Origin: Pseudomonas sp. | GTDB taxonomy: Bacteria > Pseudomonadota > Gammaproteobacteria > Pseudomonadales > Pseudomonadaceae | Direction: 5' to 3' | NCBI GenBank assembly: GCA_003523465.1 | Contig: DQAA01000455.1 | Coordinates: 1 to 5,693, forward strand | DNA: 5,693 nucleotides | In this document: in pieces, positions 1-5,693 of the stretch | Layout: every line of letters starts with the position of its first letter | Numbering within the stretch: position 1 is the first letter of the stretch | Position numbers and translations under genes: made by a program | Notes under the pieces: generated by a model | The model's database searches: none | What the model was told of the DNA's origin: nothing | Seen by the model: only the letters and a program-made list of their open reading frames with translations

Positions 1-20
1 GCAAGCCAGCTCCCACAGGG
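1..20 (-). repeat. Partial REP-like element at the left edge
   Basis: Read on the minus strand these bases are CCTGTGGGAGCTGGCTTGC. This resembles the head (GTGGGAGC) and first half of the palindrome of the short repetitive extragenic palindromes scattered through genomes of the P. fluorescens and P. putida groups. The second half of the palindrome would lie outside the window. It begins a few bases after the stop codon of the minus-strand arcD paralogue, a typical intergenic position for such repeats, where they often sit at transcript 3' ends. The identification rests on remembered similarity to the family and on only half an element, so it is tentative. Confidence 0.55.
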
Positions 21-24
21 GTCC

Positions 25-1452
25 CTACAAGGTCAGGACACCGCTGTACAGGCTGAACGCCGCCACGCCGGCACCGGCCACGACCGCCGCAAAAATCAGC
101 TTCTCCCAGCCAGTAAACAACGGCTTCCCCTGCTCCCGCTTCGCCCTGGCAAACAGGATCACTCCCGGCGCATACAGCAACGCCGAGAGCAGCAGGTACT
201 TCAGCCCGCCCGCATACAGCAACCACACCGCATACAACAGCGCCACCAGCCCGACGCAGAGGTCCTTGCGCCGCGTCCCGGCGAAGCCCTCGTAGGTCTC
301 CCCCCGCAGCGCCAGCAACACCGCATAGGCCGCCGACCACAGGTACGGCACCAGGATCATCGACGACGCCAGGTAGATAAGGCTGGTGTAAGTCCCTGCG
401 GAAAACAGCGTGATCAGCAGAAACGCCTGGATCATGCAGTTGGTCAGCCACAACGCATTGGACGGCACGTGGTTGGCGTTTTCATGGGCGAGAAAACGCG
501 GCATGGTCTTGTCCCGCGCCGTCGCGTAGAGAATCTCGGCGCAGAGCAAGGCCCATGACAACAAGGCGCCGAGCAGCGATACCGCCAGGCCGACGCTGAT
601 CAGCAGCGCGCCCCAGGGCCCGACGATATGTTCCAGCACCGAGGCCAGGGACGGGTTGTGCAGCGCCGCCAGCTCCGGCTGGGTCATCACGCCGAGCGAC
701 AGCACGTTGACCAGCACCAGCAAGGCGAGCACCCCGAGAAAACCGATCACCGTGGCCTTGCCCACATCCGAACGATTCTGCGCCCGCCCGGAGTACACGC
801 TGGCGCCCTCGATACCGATAAAGACGAACACCGTCACCAGCATCATGTTGCGCACCTGGTCCAGCACGCTGCCGAAGGTCGGGTTGGCCAGGCCCCAGAT
901 ATCGCGGGTGAAGATGTCCATGCGAAATGCCGCCGCGGCAATGACGATGAACAGGATCAGCGGCACCACCTTGGCCACCGTGGTGACCAGGTTGATGAAC
1001 GCCGCCTCCTTGATCCCGCGCAGCACGAGAAAGTGCACGGCCCACAACAGCAGCGAGGCGCAGCCGATGGCCAGCGGCGTATTGCCTTCGCCGAACGCCG
1101 GGAAGTACAGGCCCAGGGTGCTGAACAGCAGGACGAAATAACCGACGTTGCCCAGCCAGGCGCTGATCCAGTAACCCCAGGCCGACGAGAAGCCCATGTA
1201 GTCGCCGAACCCCGCCTTGGCGTAGGCATAGACCCCGGAATCCAGTTGCGGCTTGCGGTTGGCCAGGCTCTGGAAGACGAAGGCCAGGGCCAGCATGCCG
1301 ACGGCGGTGATGCTCCAGCCAATCAGTACTGCACCTACATCGGCACGGGCCGCCATGTTCTGCGGCAGGGAGAAAATGCCACCTCCGATCATCGAGCCGA
1401 CCACCAGCGCGATCAGCGCCCCAAGACGCAGTTTCTGACCAGGCTCGGACAT
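25..1452 (-). CDS. arcD2: ArcD-family arginine/ornithine antiporter, divergent paralogue
   Basis: This is an inner-membrane amino-acid antiporter of 475 residues in the APC superfamily (basic amino acid/polyamine antiporter family). It aligns end to end, without gaps, with the plus-strand ArcD in this window at about 80% identity by hand count. The family motif GSMIGGGIFSLP in the first membrane segment is at residues 19-30, and 12-13 hydrophobic segments are visible along the chain. Residues that align with the AdiC substrate pocket are Asn102 (AdiC N101), Glu215 (E208) and Trp300 (W293). Position 209, Trp in the other copy and aligning with AdiC W202, is Phe here. The ATG at 1450-1452 is preceded by AGAGGGG five bases upstream, and the N-terminus matches that of the paralogue, so this start is well supported; the stop is TAG. 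The gene is transcribed away from the arc operon, with no partner gene visible in the window. Arginine/ornithine exchange is the default prediction, but another cationic amino acid is possible because of the pocket change. The symbol arcD2 is a descriptive label only. Confidence 0.9.
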   Translation of the reverse strand: MSEPGQKLRLGALIALVVGSMIGGGIFSLPQNMAARADVGAVLIGWSITAVGMLALAFVFQSLANRKPQLDSGVYAYAKAGFGDYMGFSSAWGYWISAWLGNVGYFVLLFSTLGLYFPAFGEGNTPLAIGCASLLLWAVHFLVLRGIKEAAFINLVTTVAKVVPLILFIVIAAAAFRMDIFTRDIWGLANPTFGSVLDQVRNMMLVTVFVFIGIEGASVYSGRAQNRSDVGKATVIGFLGVLALLVLVNVLSLGVMTQPELAALHNPSLASVLEHIVGPWGALLISVGLAVSLLGALLSWALLCAEILYATARDKTMPRFLAHENANHVPSNALWLTNCMIQAFLLITLFSAGTYTSLIYLASSMILVPYLWSAAYAVLLALRGETYEGFAGTRRKDLCVGLVALLYAVWLLYAGGLKYLLLSALLYAPGVILFARAKREQGKPLFTGWEKLIFAAVVAGAGVAAFSLYSGVLTL

Positions 1453-1518
1453 GGATTCCCCTCTTTATTCGCTGTTTTTCAGTAAATTAACCTGTTCGTT
1501 AACTTGTAGAAATCGCAG

Positions 1519-1545
1519 GTTATAAGCCTTTATATTTAATAACAA
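1519..1545 (-). promoter_or_regulatory. Possible sigma70 promoter of the minus-strand arcD paralogue
   Basis: On the minus strand a TATAAC hexamer (plus 1519-1524, five of six matches to TATAAT) follows TTGTTA (plus 1540-1545, four of six matches to TTGACA) after a 15-bp spacer, which is shorter than the ideal 17. A second -10-like hexamer, TATAAA, lies at plus 1529-1534. The sequence between is very AT-rich. Initiation here would give a leader of roughly 60 bases before the ATG at 1452. Because AT-rich DNA gives chance matches, this is only a candidate. Confidence 0.35.
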
Positions 1546-1790
1546 AGAACTCTAATAACCGCACAATCCCGTCAGAGTTTTGTGCACTAATCGCGCTTCG
1601 ACAAGTCTAATACGCTTTTTTTCCCGAAAAACTTGCTTATCACCGGAAGCGGACTAGCTTCAAATCTCGCGGACATTTAAGAACGAATCTCGCCTTCTCT
1701 GAAAGTGCCGTCTTGCAAGGCTTGCGCAGCATTTCGCTGATCTTTCGCGAGCCGTTCAGTCATTCATCAACAATGGAATGTAGCAATGAA

Positions 1791-1804
1791 CTGACCTGCA
1801 TCAG
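1791..1804 (+). promoter_or_regulatory. ANR/FNR-type activator box of the arc operon
   Basis: The sequence CTGACCTGCATCAG is an imperfect palindrome with the FNR/ANR layout (consensus TTGAT-N4-ATCAA). As I recall, the P. aeruginosa arc promoter box is TTGAC-N4-ATCAG; this site differs from it only in the first base (C for T). Its centre lies 67.5 bases upstream of the arcD start codon. If it acts as a class II site centred at -41.5, transcription would begin near 1839, leaving a leader of about 26 bases. The -10 region would then fall around 1827-1832 (TACCTT), a weak hexamer, with TTTAGT at 1832-1837 as an alternative. Activation by ANR under low oxygen is the expected control for an arginine deiminase operon. 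Confidence 0.65.
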
Positions 1805-1864
1805 CTTCTCCTCATTACATGCGTTTTACCTTTTAGTCTCTCTTTTCTGAAATGGAGCTGAACC

Positions 1865-3292
1865 ATGTCAGAGGCTTCCGGAAAACTTCGACTCGGTGCG
1901 CTGGTCGCACTCGTAGTTGGTTCGATGATTGGTGGCGGGATATTTTCCTTGCCGCAGAACATGGCGGCGAGCGCCGATGTCGGCGCGGTATTGATCGGCT
2001 GGGCCATCACCGCCGTCGGCATGCTCACCCTGGCCTTCGTCTTCCAGACCCTGGCCAACCGCAAACCCGATCTGGATGGCGGGGTGTATGCCTACGCCAA
2101 GGCCGGTTTCGGTGACTACATGGGCTTCTCGTCGGCCTGGGGCTACTGGATCAGTGCCTGGCTCGGCAACGTCGGTTACTTCGTCCTGCTGTTCAGTACC
2201 CTCGGCTACTTCTTTCCGATCTTCGGCGAGGGCAACACCCCGGCGGCGGTGATCGGTGCCTCGCTGCTGCTGTGGGCGGTGCACTTCCTGGTCCTGCGCG
2301 GGATCAAGGAAGCGGCCTTCATCAACCTGGTCACCACCGTGGCCAAGGTCGTGCCGCTGGCGCTGTTCGTCCTCATCGCCCTGTTCGCCTTCAAGCTGGA
2401 CATCTTCACCGCCGACATCTGGGGCCGCATGAACCCGGACCTGGGCAGCGTGATGGACCAAGTGCGCAACATGATGCTGGTCACCGTGTGGGTGTTCATC
2501 GGCATCGAGGGCGCGAGCATCTTCTCGGCCCGCGCGGAAAAACGCTCGGACGTGGGCAAGGCCACCGTCATCGGTTTCATCACCGTGCTGCTGTTCCTGG
2601 TCCTGGTCAACGTGCTGTCCCTGGGCATCATGACCCAGCCTGAACTGGCCAAGCTGCAGAACCCGTCGATGGCTGCCGTGCTCGAACACGTGGTCGGCCA
2701 CTGGGGTGCGGTGCTGATCAGCGTCGGCCTGATCATCTCGCTGCTGGGGGCCCTGCTATCGTGGGTGCTGCTGTGCGCGGAGATCATGTTCGCCGCGGCC
2801 AAGGACCACACCATGCCGGAGTTCCTGCGCCGCGAGAACGCCAACCATGTGCCGGCCAACGCCCTGTGGCTGACCAACGCCATGGTGCAGATCTTCCTGA
2901 TCATCACCCTGTTCTCGGCCAGTACCTACCTGTCGCTGATCTACCTCGCCACCTCGATGATCCTGGTGCCTTACCTGTGGTCGGCGGCCTACGCGTTCCT
3001 GCTGGCCTTCCGTAGCGAGACCTACGAGAACGCCCTGGCCGAACGCAAGAAAGACCTGATCATCGGCGGCATCGCCCTGATCTACGCGATCTGGCTGCTG
3101 TACGCCGGCGGGGTCAAGTACCTGCTGCTTTCCGCCCTGCTCTATGCCCCCGGCGCGATCCTGTTCGCCAAGGCCAAGCGCGAGGTCGGCCAACCTGTTT
3201 TTACCAACGTGGAGAAGTTGATATTCGCCGTTGTGGTCCTGGGTGCCCTGGTGGCGGCCTTCGGCCTGTATGACGGCTTCCTTACGCTGTAA
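1865..3292 (+). CDS. arcD: Arginine/ornithine antiporter ArcD
   Basis: ArcD exchanges extracellular arginine for intracellular ornithine across the inner membrane and so feeds the arginine deiminase pathway without spending energy. The protein has 475 residues, close to the family's usual length, with 12-13 hydrophobic segments. The APC-superfamily motif GSMIGGGIFSLP is at residues 19-30. Pocket residues that align with the structurally known AdiC antiporter are all present: Asn102, Trp209 and Glu215 in the sixth segment (TVWVFIGIEGAS), and Trp300 in the eighth (LLSWVLLCAE). The ATG is chosen because GGAG (1854-1857) stands seven bases upstream and the N-terminus agrees with the divergent paralogue and with known ArcD. 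An ATG at 1852 is in another frame. It is the first gene of the operon, 33 bases before arcA, and lies downstream of an ANR-like box. Its sequence appears closer to the P. aeruginosa ArcD I recall than that of the divergent copy, so I take this as the orthologue. Confidence 0.95.
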   Translation: MSEASGKLRLGALVALVVGSMIGGGIFSLPQNMAASADVGAVLIGWAITAVGMLTLAFVFQTLANRKPDLDGGVYAYAKAGFGDYMGFSSAWGYWISAWLGNVGYFVLLFSTLGYFFPIFGEGNTPAAVIGASLLLWAVHFLVLRGIKEAAFINLVTTVAKVVPLALFVLIALFAFKLDIFTADIWGRMNPDLGSVMDQVRNMMLVTVWVFIGIEGASIFSARAEKRSDVGKATVIGFITVLLFLVLVNVLSLGIMTQPELAKLQNPSMAAVLEHVVGHWGAVLISVGLIISLLGALLSWVLLCAEIMFAAAKDHTMPEFLRRENANHVPANALWLTNAMVQIFLIITLFSASTYLSLIYLATSMILVPYLWSAAYAFLLAFRSETYENALAERKKDLIIGGIALIYAIWLLYAGGVKYLLLSALLYAPGAILFAKAKREVGQPVFTNVEKLIFAVVVLGALVAAFGLYDGFLTL

Positions 3293-3312
3293 CCCCCGTA
3301 TTTCACACCTTT

Positions 3313-3325
3313 GGAGGAAATGATC
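3313..3325 (+). promoter_or_regulatory. Ribosome binding site that fixes the arcA start
   Basis: GGAGG at 3313-3317 is followed by eight bases and then ATG at 3326. Two earlier in-frame starts exist, TTG at 3311 and ATG at 3320, but the first would contain this site inside the coding sequence and the second lies only two bases beyond it. Starting at 3326 gives [15 protein letters not shown] and exactly 418 residues, the length of the P. aeruginosa enzyme. Confidence 0.85.
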
Positions 3326-4582
3326 ATGTCCACGGATAAAGTTAAGTACGGCGTTCATTCCGAGGCGGGCAAACTGCGCAAAGTGATGGTTTGCTCCCCG
3401 GGCCTGGCGCACCAGCGCCTGACCCCCACCAACTGCGATGAGCTGCTGTTCGACGACGTCATCTGGGTCAACCAGGCCAAGCGCGACCACTTCGACTTCG
3501 TCACCAAGATGCGCGAGCGCGGTGTCGAAGTCCTGGAAATGCACAACCTGCTCACCGAGACCGTGCAGAACCCCGAAGCGCTGAAGTGGATCCTCGATCG
3601 CAAGATCACCGCCGATACCGTCGGCGTCGGCCTCAACAACGAAGTGCGCAGCTGGCTCGAAGGCCTGGAGCCGCGCCACCTGGCCGAATTCCTGATTGGC
3701 GGCGTGGCCGGCGAGGACCTGCCGGAAAGCGAAGGCGCCAGCGTGATCAAGATGTACCGCGACTACCTGGGCCATTCCAGCTTCCTGCTGCCGCCACTGC
3801 CCAACACCCAGTTCACCCGCGACACCACTTGCTGGATCTACGGCGGCGTGACGCTGAACCCGATGTACTGGCCGGCGCGACGCCAGGAAACCCTGCTGGC
3901 CAGCGCCATCTACAAGTTCCACCCCGAGTTCACCAACGCCGACTTCGAAGTCTGGTACGGCGACCCGGACAAGGACCACGGCCAGGCCACCCTGGAAGGC
4001 GGCGACGTCATGCCGATCGGCAATGGCGTGGTGCTGATCGGCATGGGCGAGCGCTCGTCCCGCCAGGCCATCGGCCAGCTGGCGCAATCGTTGTTCGCCA
4101 AGGGCGCGGTGGAGAAAGTGGTGGTCGCCGGCCTGCCGAAATCCCGCGCGGCGATGCACCTGGACACCGTGTTCAGCTTCTGCGACCGCGACCTGGTGAC
4201 GATCTTCCCGGAAGTGGTGAAAGAGATCGTGCCGTTCGTGATCCGTCCCGACAGCAGCAAGCCGTATGGCATGGACGTGCGCCGCGAGAACAAGTCGTTC
4301 CTCGACGTGGTCGCCGAATCCCTCGGGCTCAAGGCCCTGCGCGTGGTGGAAACCGGCGGCAACAGCTTCGCCGCCGAACGCGAACAGTGGGATGACGGCA
4401 ACAACGTGGTGGCCCTGGAGCCCGGCGTGGTCATCGGCTACGACCGCAACACCTACACCAACACCCTGCTGCGCAAGGCGGGCGTGGAGGTCATCACCAT
4501 CAGCGCCGGCGAACTCGGTCGCGGCCGTGGCGGCGGCCACTGCATGACCTGCCCGATCGTCCGCGACGCAATCGACTACTAA
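3326..4582 (+). CDS. arcA: Arginine deiminase
   Basis: This cytoplasmic enzyme hydrolyses L-arginine to L-citrulline and ammonia, the first step of the arginine deiminase pathway. The 418-residue product aligns over its full length with Pseudomonas ArcA. All catalytic residues of the guanidine-modifying enzyme fold are present at the numbers known for the P. aeruginosa enzyme: Asp166 (FTRD), Glu224 (LEGGD), His278 and Asp280 (MHLD), and the nucleophile Cys406 in GGGHCMTCP close to the C-terminus. It lies 33 bases after arcD and 69 bases before arcB on the same strand, so it is part of one operon. It is followed by a perfect 10-bp inverted repeat in the gap to arcB. In P. aeruginosa the arc mRNA is processed into stable arcA-containing pieces, and a similar arrangement is plausible here. 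There is no sign of truncation or frameshift. Confidence 0.98.
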   Translation: MSTDKVKYGVHSEAGKLRKVMVCSPGLAHQRLTPTNCDELLFDDVIWVNQAKRDHFDFVTKMRERGVEVLEMHNLLTETVQNPEALKWILDRKITADTVGVGLNNEVRSWLEGLEPRHLAEFLIGGVAGEDLPESEGASVIKMYRDYLGHSSFLLPPLPNTQFTRDTTCWIYGGVTLNPMYWPARRQETLLASAIYKFHPEFTNADFEVWYGDPDKDHGQATLEGGDVMPIGNGVVLIGMGERSSRQAIGQLAQSLFAKGAVEKVVVAGLPKSRAAMHLDTVFSFCDRDLVTIFPEVVKEIVPFVIRPDSSKPYGMDVRRENKSFLDVVAESLGLKALRVVETGGNSFAAEREQWDDGNNVVALEPGVVIGYDRNTYTNTLLRKAGVEVITISAGELGRGRGGGHCMTCPIVRDAIDY

Positions 4583-4592
4583 ACGTCCATCC

Positions 4593-4623
4593 CTCTGGTC
4601 GCCCCTACCCGGCGCGACCAGAG
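4593..4623 (+). other. Perfect 10-bp stem-loop between arcA and arcB
   Basis: CTCTGGTCGC (4593-4602) and GCGACCAGAG (4614-4623) form a perfect ten-pair stem around an 11-base loop. There is no run of T after it, so it is not a classic intrinsic terminator. It lies ten bases after the arcA stop codon and fifteen before the arcB ribosome binding site. The most likely role is a 3' barrier that protects an arcA-ended mRNA piece, or a structure guiding endonucleolytic processing; RNA processing of the arc transcript is established in P. aeruginosa. A weak attenuator that reduces arcB expression is an alternative. Confidence 0.7.
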
Positions 4624-4638
4624 CCGATCACCGAATCC

Positions 4639-4651
4639 AAGGAGAATCCAA
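4639..4651 (+). promoter_or_regulatory. Ribosome binding site of arcB within a short direct repeat
   Basis: AAGGAG at 4639-4644 stands seven bases before the arcB ATG. It is flanked by two copies of AATCCAA (4634-4640 and 4645-4651) with an 11-base period, the second copy touching the start codon. The repeat may be chance, but it frames the ribosome binding site exactly. Confidence 0.75.
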
Positions 4652-5662
4652 ATGGCGTTCAACATCCATAACCGCAACCTGCTCAGCCTCGAACACCACA
4701 CCGAGCGCGAGTTGCGCTACCTGCTCGACCTGTCCCGAGACCTCAAGCGCGCCAAGTACACCGGCACCGAGCAGCAACACCTGAAGGGCAACAACATTGC
4801 CCTGATCTTCGAAAAGACTTCGACCCGCACCCGCTGCGCCTTCGAGGTGGCCGCCTATGACCAGGGCGCCAACGTCACCTACATCGACCCGAACTCCTCG
4901 CAGATCGGCCACAAGGAAAGCATGAAGGACACCGCCCGGGTCCTGGGGCGCATGTACGACGCCATCGAATACCGCGGCTTCAAGCAGGAAATCGTCGAAG
5001 AGCTGGCCAAGTTCGCCGGCGTCCCGGTGTTCAACGGCCTGACCGACGAATACCACCCGACCCAGATGATCGCCGACGTGCTGACCATGCGTGAGCACGC
5101 CGACAAACCGATCCACGACATCAGCTACGCCTACCTCGGTGATGCCCGCAACAACATGGGCAACTCGCTGCTGCTGATCGGCGCCAAGCTCGGCATGGAC
5201 GTGCGCATCGCCGCGCCGAAGGCCCTGTGGCCCCATGACGACCTGGTCGCGCGCTGCAAGAAATACGCGGAAGACAGCGGTGCCCGCATCACCCTCACCG
5301 AAGACCCGAAAGCCGCGGTCAAGGGCGTGGACTTCGTGCATACCGACGTCTGGGTGTCCATGGGCGAGCCGGTGGAAGCCTGGGGCGAACGCATCCAGCA
5401 ACTGCTGCCGTACCAGGTCAATGCGGAGCTGATGAAGGCCACCGGCAACCCGCGGGCGAAGTTCATGCACTGCCTGCCGGCGTTCCACAACTCCGACACC
5501 AAGGTCGGCAAGCAGATCGCCGAGCAGTATCCGCACCTGGCCAACGGTATCGAAGTGACCGATGACGTCTTCGAATCGCCGGCCTGCATCGCCTTCGAGC
5601 AGGCGGAAAACCGCATGCACACGATCAAGGCGATCCTGGTTTCGACCCTGGCTGATCTGTAA
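4652..5662 (+). CDS. arcB: Catabolic ornithine carbamoyltransferase
   Basis: This cytoplasmic enzyme performs the second step of the arginine deiminase pathway: citrulline plus phosphate give ornithine and carbamoyl phosphate. The product has 336 residues, the length of P. aeruginosa ArcB. The carbamoyl-phosphate site STRTR is at residues 57-61, HPTQ at 135-138, the ornithine-binding DVWVSMG at 232-238, and HCLP at 273-276. Glu106 (counting the initiator Met, in AIEYRG) is retained. This Glu is known in P. aeruginosa to matter for the carbamoyl-phosphate cooperativity that keeps the enzyme running in the catabolic direction, while the anabolic E. coli enzyme has Gln there. With its place after arcA, this argues for the catabolic enzyme rather than argF. 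The start is supported by AAGGAG seven bases upstream. A hairpin follows nine bases after the stop. Confidence 0.97.
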   Translation: MAFNIHNRNLLSLEHHTERELRYLLDLSRDLKRAKYTGTEQQHLKGNNIALIFEKTSTRTRCAFEVAAYDQGANVTYIDPNSSQIGHKESMKDTARVLGRMYDAIEYRGFKQEIVEELAKFAGVPVFNGLTDEYHPTQMIADVLTMREHADKPIHDISYAYLGDARNNMGNSLLLIGAKLGMDVRIAAPKALWPHDDLVARCKKYAEDSGARITLTEDPKAAVKGVDFVHTDVWVSMGEPVEAWGERIQQLLPYQVNAELMKATGNPRAKFMHCLPAFHNSDTKVGKQIAEQYPHLANGIEVTDDVFESPACIAFEQAENRMHTIKAILVSTLADL

Positions 5663-5671
5663 CCCCATTGG

Positions 5672-5688
5672 GGGCCGCTGTGCGGCCC
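5672..5688 (+). terminator. GC-rich hairpin after arcB (terminator or intercistronic)
   Basis: GGGCCGC (5672-5678) and GCGGCCC (5682-5688) form a seven-pair GC-only stem with a three-base loop TGT, followed by TTCGC at the window end. The stem is strong but only two T residues follow, so classical intrinsic termination is unproven. Sequences of this form are common after Pseudomonas genes and often run into REP elements. arcC normally follows arcB, so this may be a partial terminator or an RNA-stabilising structure within the operon. No start of arcC is visible in the 31 bases after arcB. Confidence 0.5.
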
Positions 5689-5693
5689 TTCGC

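Larger units (their letters stand above)
1453..1864. promoter_or_regulatory. Divergent regulatory region between the two arcD genes
   Basis: This 412-bp gap is clearly richer in A+T than the flanking genes and holds no convincing gene. It must carry the promoters of both divergent transcription units. The visible elements are an ANR/FNR-like palindrome near the plus-strand gene (1791-1804) and a possible sigma70 promoter for the minus-strand gene (1519-1545). There are also small inverted repeats: TTAAC-N6-GTTAA at 1487-1502, GCACAA-N13-TTGTGC at 1561-1585, and TTTTTC-CC-GAAAAA at 1618-1631. TTTCGC occurs twice, 11 bp apart, at 1732-1737 and 1743-1748. In P. aeruginosa the arc promoter is also helped by the arginine-responsive regulator ArgR; I found no confident match to its TGTCGC-type site here. 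Confidence 0.8.

Noticed and set aside
628..1485. A 285-codon plus-strand open frame opposite the divergent arcD
   Set aside because: The translation is rich in His, Gln, Arg and Asp, as expected for an antisense frame. A similar antisense product opposite the other arcD copy shows it merely reflects conserved codons in the real genes.
1650..1663. CGGACTAGCTTCAA considered as an ANR box for either gene
   Set aside because: Only six of ten consensus positions match and it lies far from both start codons.
1757..1770. ATCAA half-site considered as a second ANR box
   Set aside because: Only the right half matches the consensus; the left half (CAGTC) agrees at one of five positions.
1773..1850. 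A possible 25-residue leader peptide upstream of arcD
   Set aside because: There is no ribosome binding site before its ATG, it begins upstream of the predicted transcription start, it contains the ANR-like box, and it has no run of arginine codons that would suggest attenuation.
3311..3325. An earlier arcA start at TTG 3311 or ATG 3320
   Set aside because: The ribosome binding site at 3313-3317 is correctly spaced only for ATG 3326, which also gives the family's 418-residue length and places Cys406 and His278 at their known numbers.
2756..4540. A 594-codon open frame on the minus strand covering the end of arcD and most of arcA
   Set aside because: It overlaps two clearly identified genes, spans their junction, and has a composition dominated by Ala, Gly, Val, His and Gln that is typical of antisense frames in GC-rich DNA. 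No family motif is visible.
4628..5668. A 346-codon open frame on the minus strand opposite arcB
   Set aside because: It is the antisense image of a GC-rich gene with matching extent, has no recognisable domain, and lies wholly over a well-supported enzyme gene.
1..5693. CRISPR array, tRNA or rRNA gene, insertion sequence, or phage or defence genes
   Set aside because: No regularly spaced repeats, cloverleaf sequence, transposase or terminal inverted repeats, and no defence-type protein could be seen; the window is filled by four metabolic genes and their control regions.

Overview
The window comes from a Pseudomonas-type gammaproteobacterium. It is GC-rich, its coding genes use C/G at third codon positions, and the proteins closely match what I remember of the Pseudomonas aeruginosa ArcD, ArcA and ArcB sequences. 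The left edge also carries half of a REP-like repeat of the kind common in the P. fluorescens/P. putida groups. I infer a member of the fluorescens/putida lineage; the species cannot be fixed from sequence alone.

Layout. On the minus strand, 25-1452 encodes an ArcD-family arginine/ornithine antiporter paralogue. Next comes a 412-bp AT-richer divergent regulatory region (1453-1864). On the plus strand follow arcD (1865-3292), arcA (3326-4582, arginine deiminase) and arcB (4652-5662, catabolic ornithine carbamoyltransferase). These three are closely spaced (33 and 69 bp gaps), run in one direction and form the first part of an arcDABC operon. The usual fourth gene, arcC (carbamate kinase), is not in the window; the last 31 bases hold a GC-rich hairpin.

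How the genes work together. ArcD exchanges external arginine for internal ornithine. ArcA splits arginine into citrulline and ammonia. ArcB phosphorolyses citrulline to ornithine and carbamoyl phosphate. ArcC, encoded elsewhere or just downstream, would make ATP from carbamoyl phosphate. This is the arginine deiminase pathway, which gives ATP without oxygen. An ANR/FNR-like palindrome at 1791-1804 sits where a class II activator site should be for the plus-strand operon.

What is unusual. The operon itself is canonical; I see no new system. The point worth attention is the second, divergently transcribed arcD copy. It has the same length, aligns without gaps at roughly 80% identity by hand count, has no comparable ANR box near its start, and has Phe in place of a Trp that aligns with the substrate-pocket Trp202 of the AdiC transporter. 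That suggests a paralogue with altered regulation and possibly altered substrate preference.
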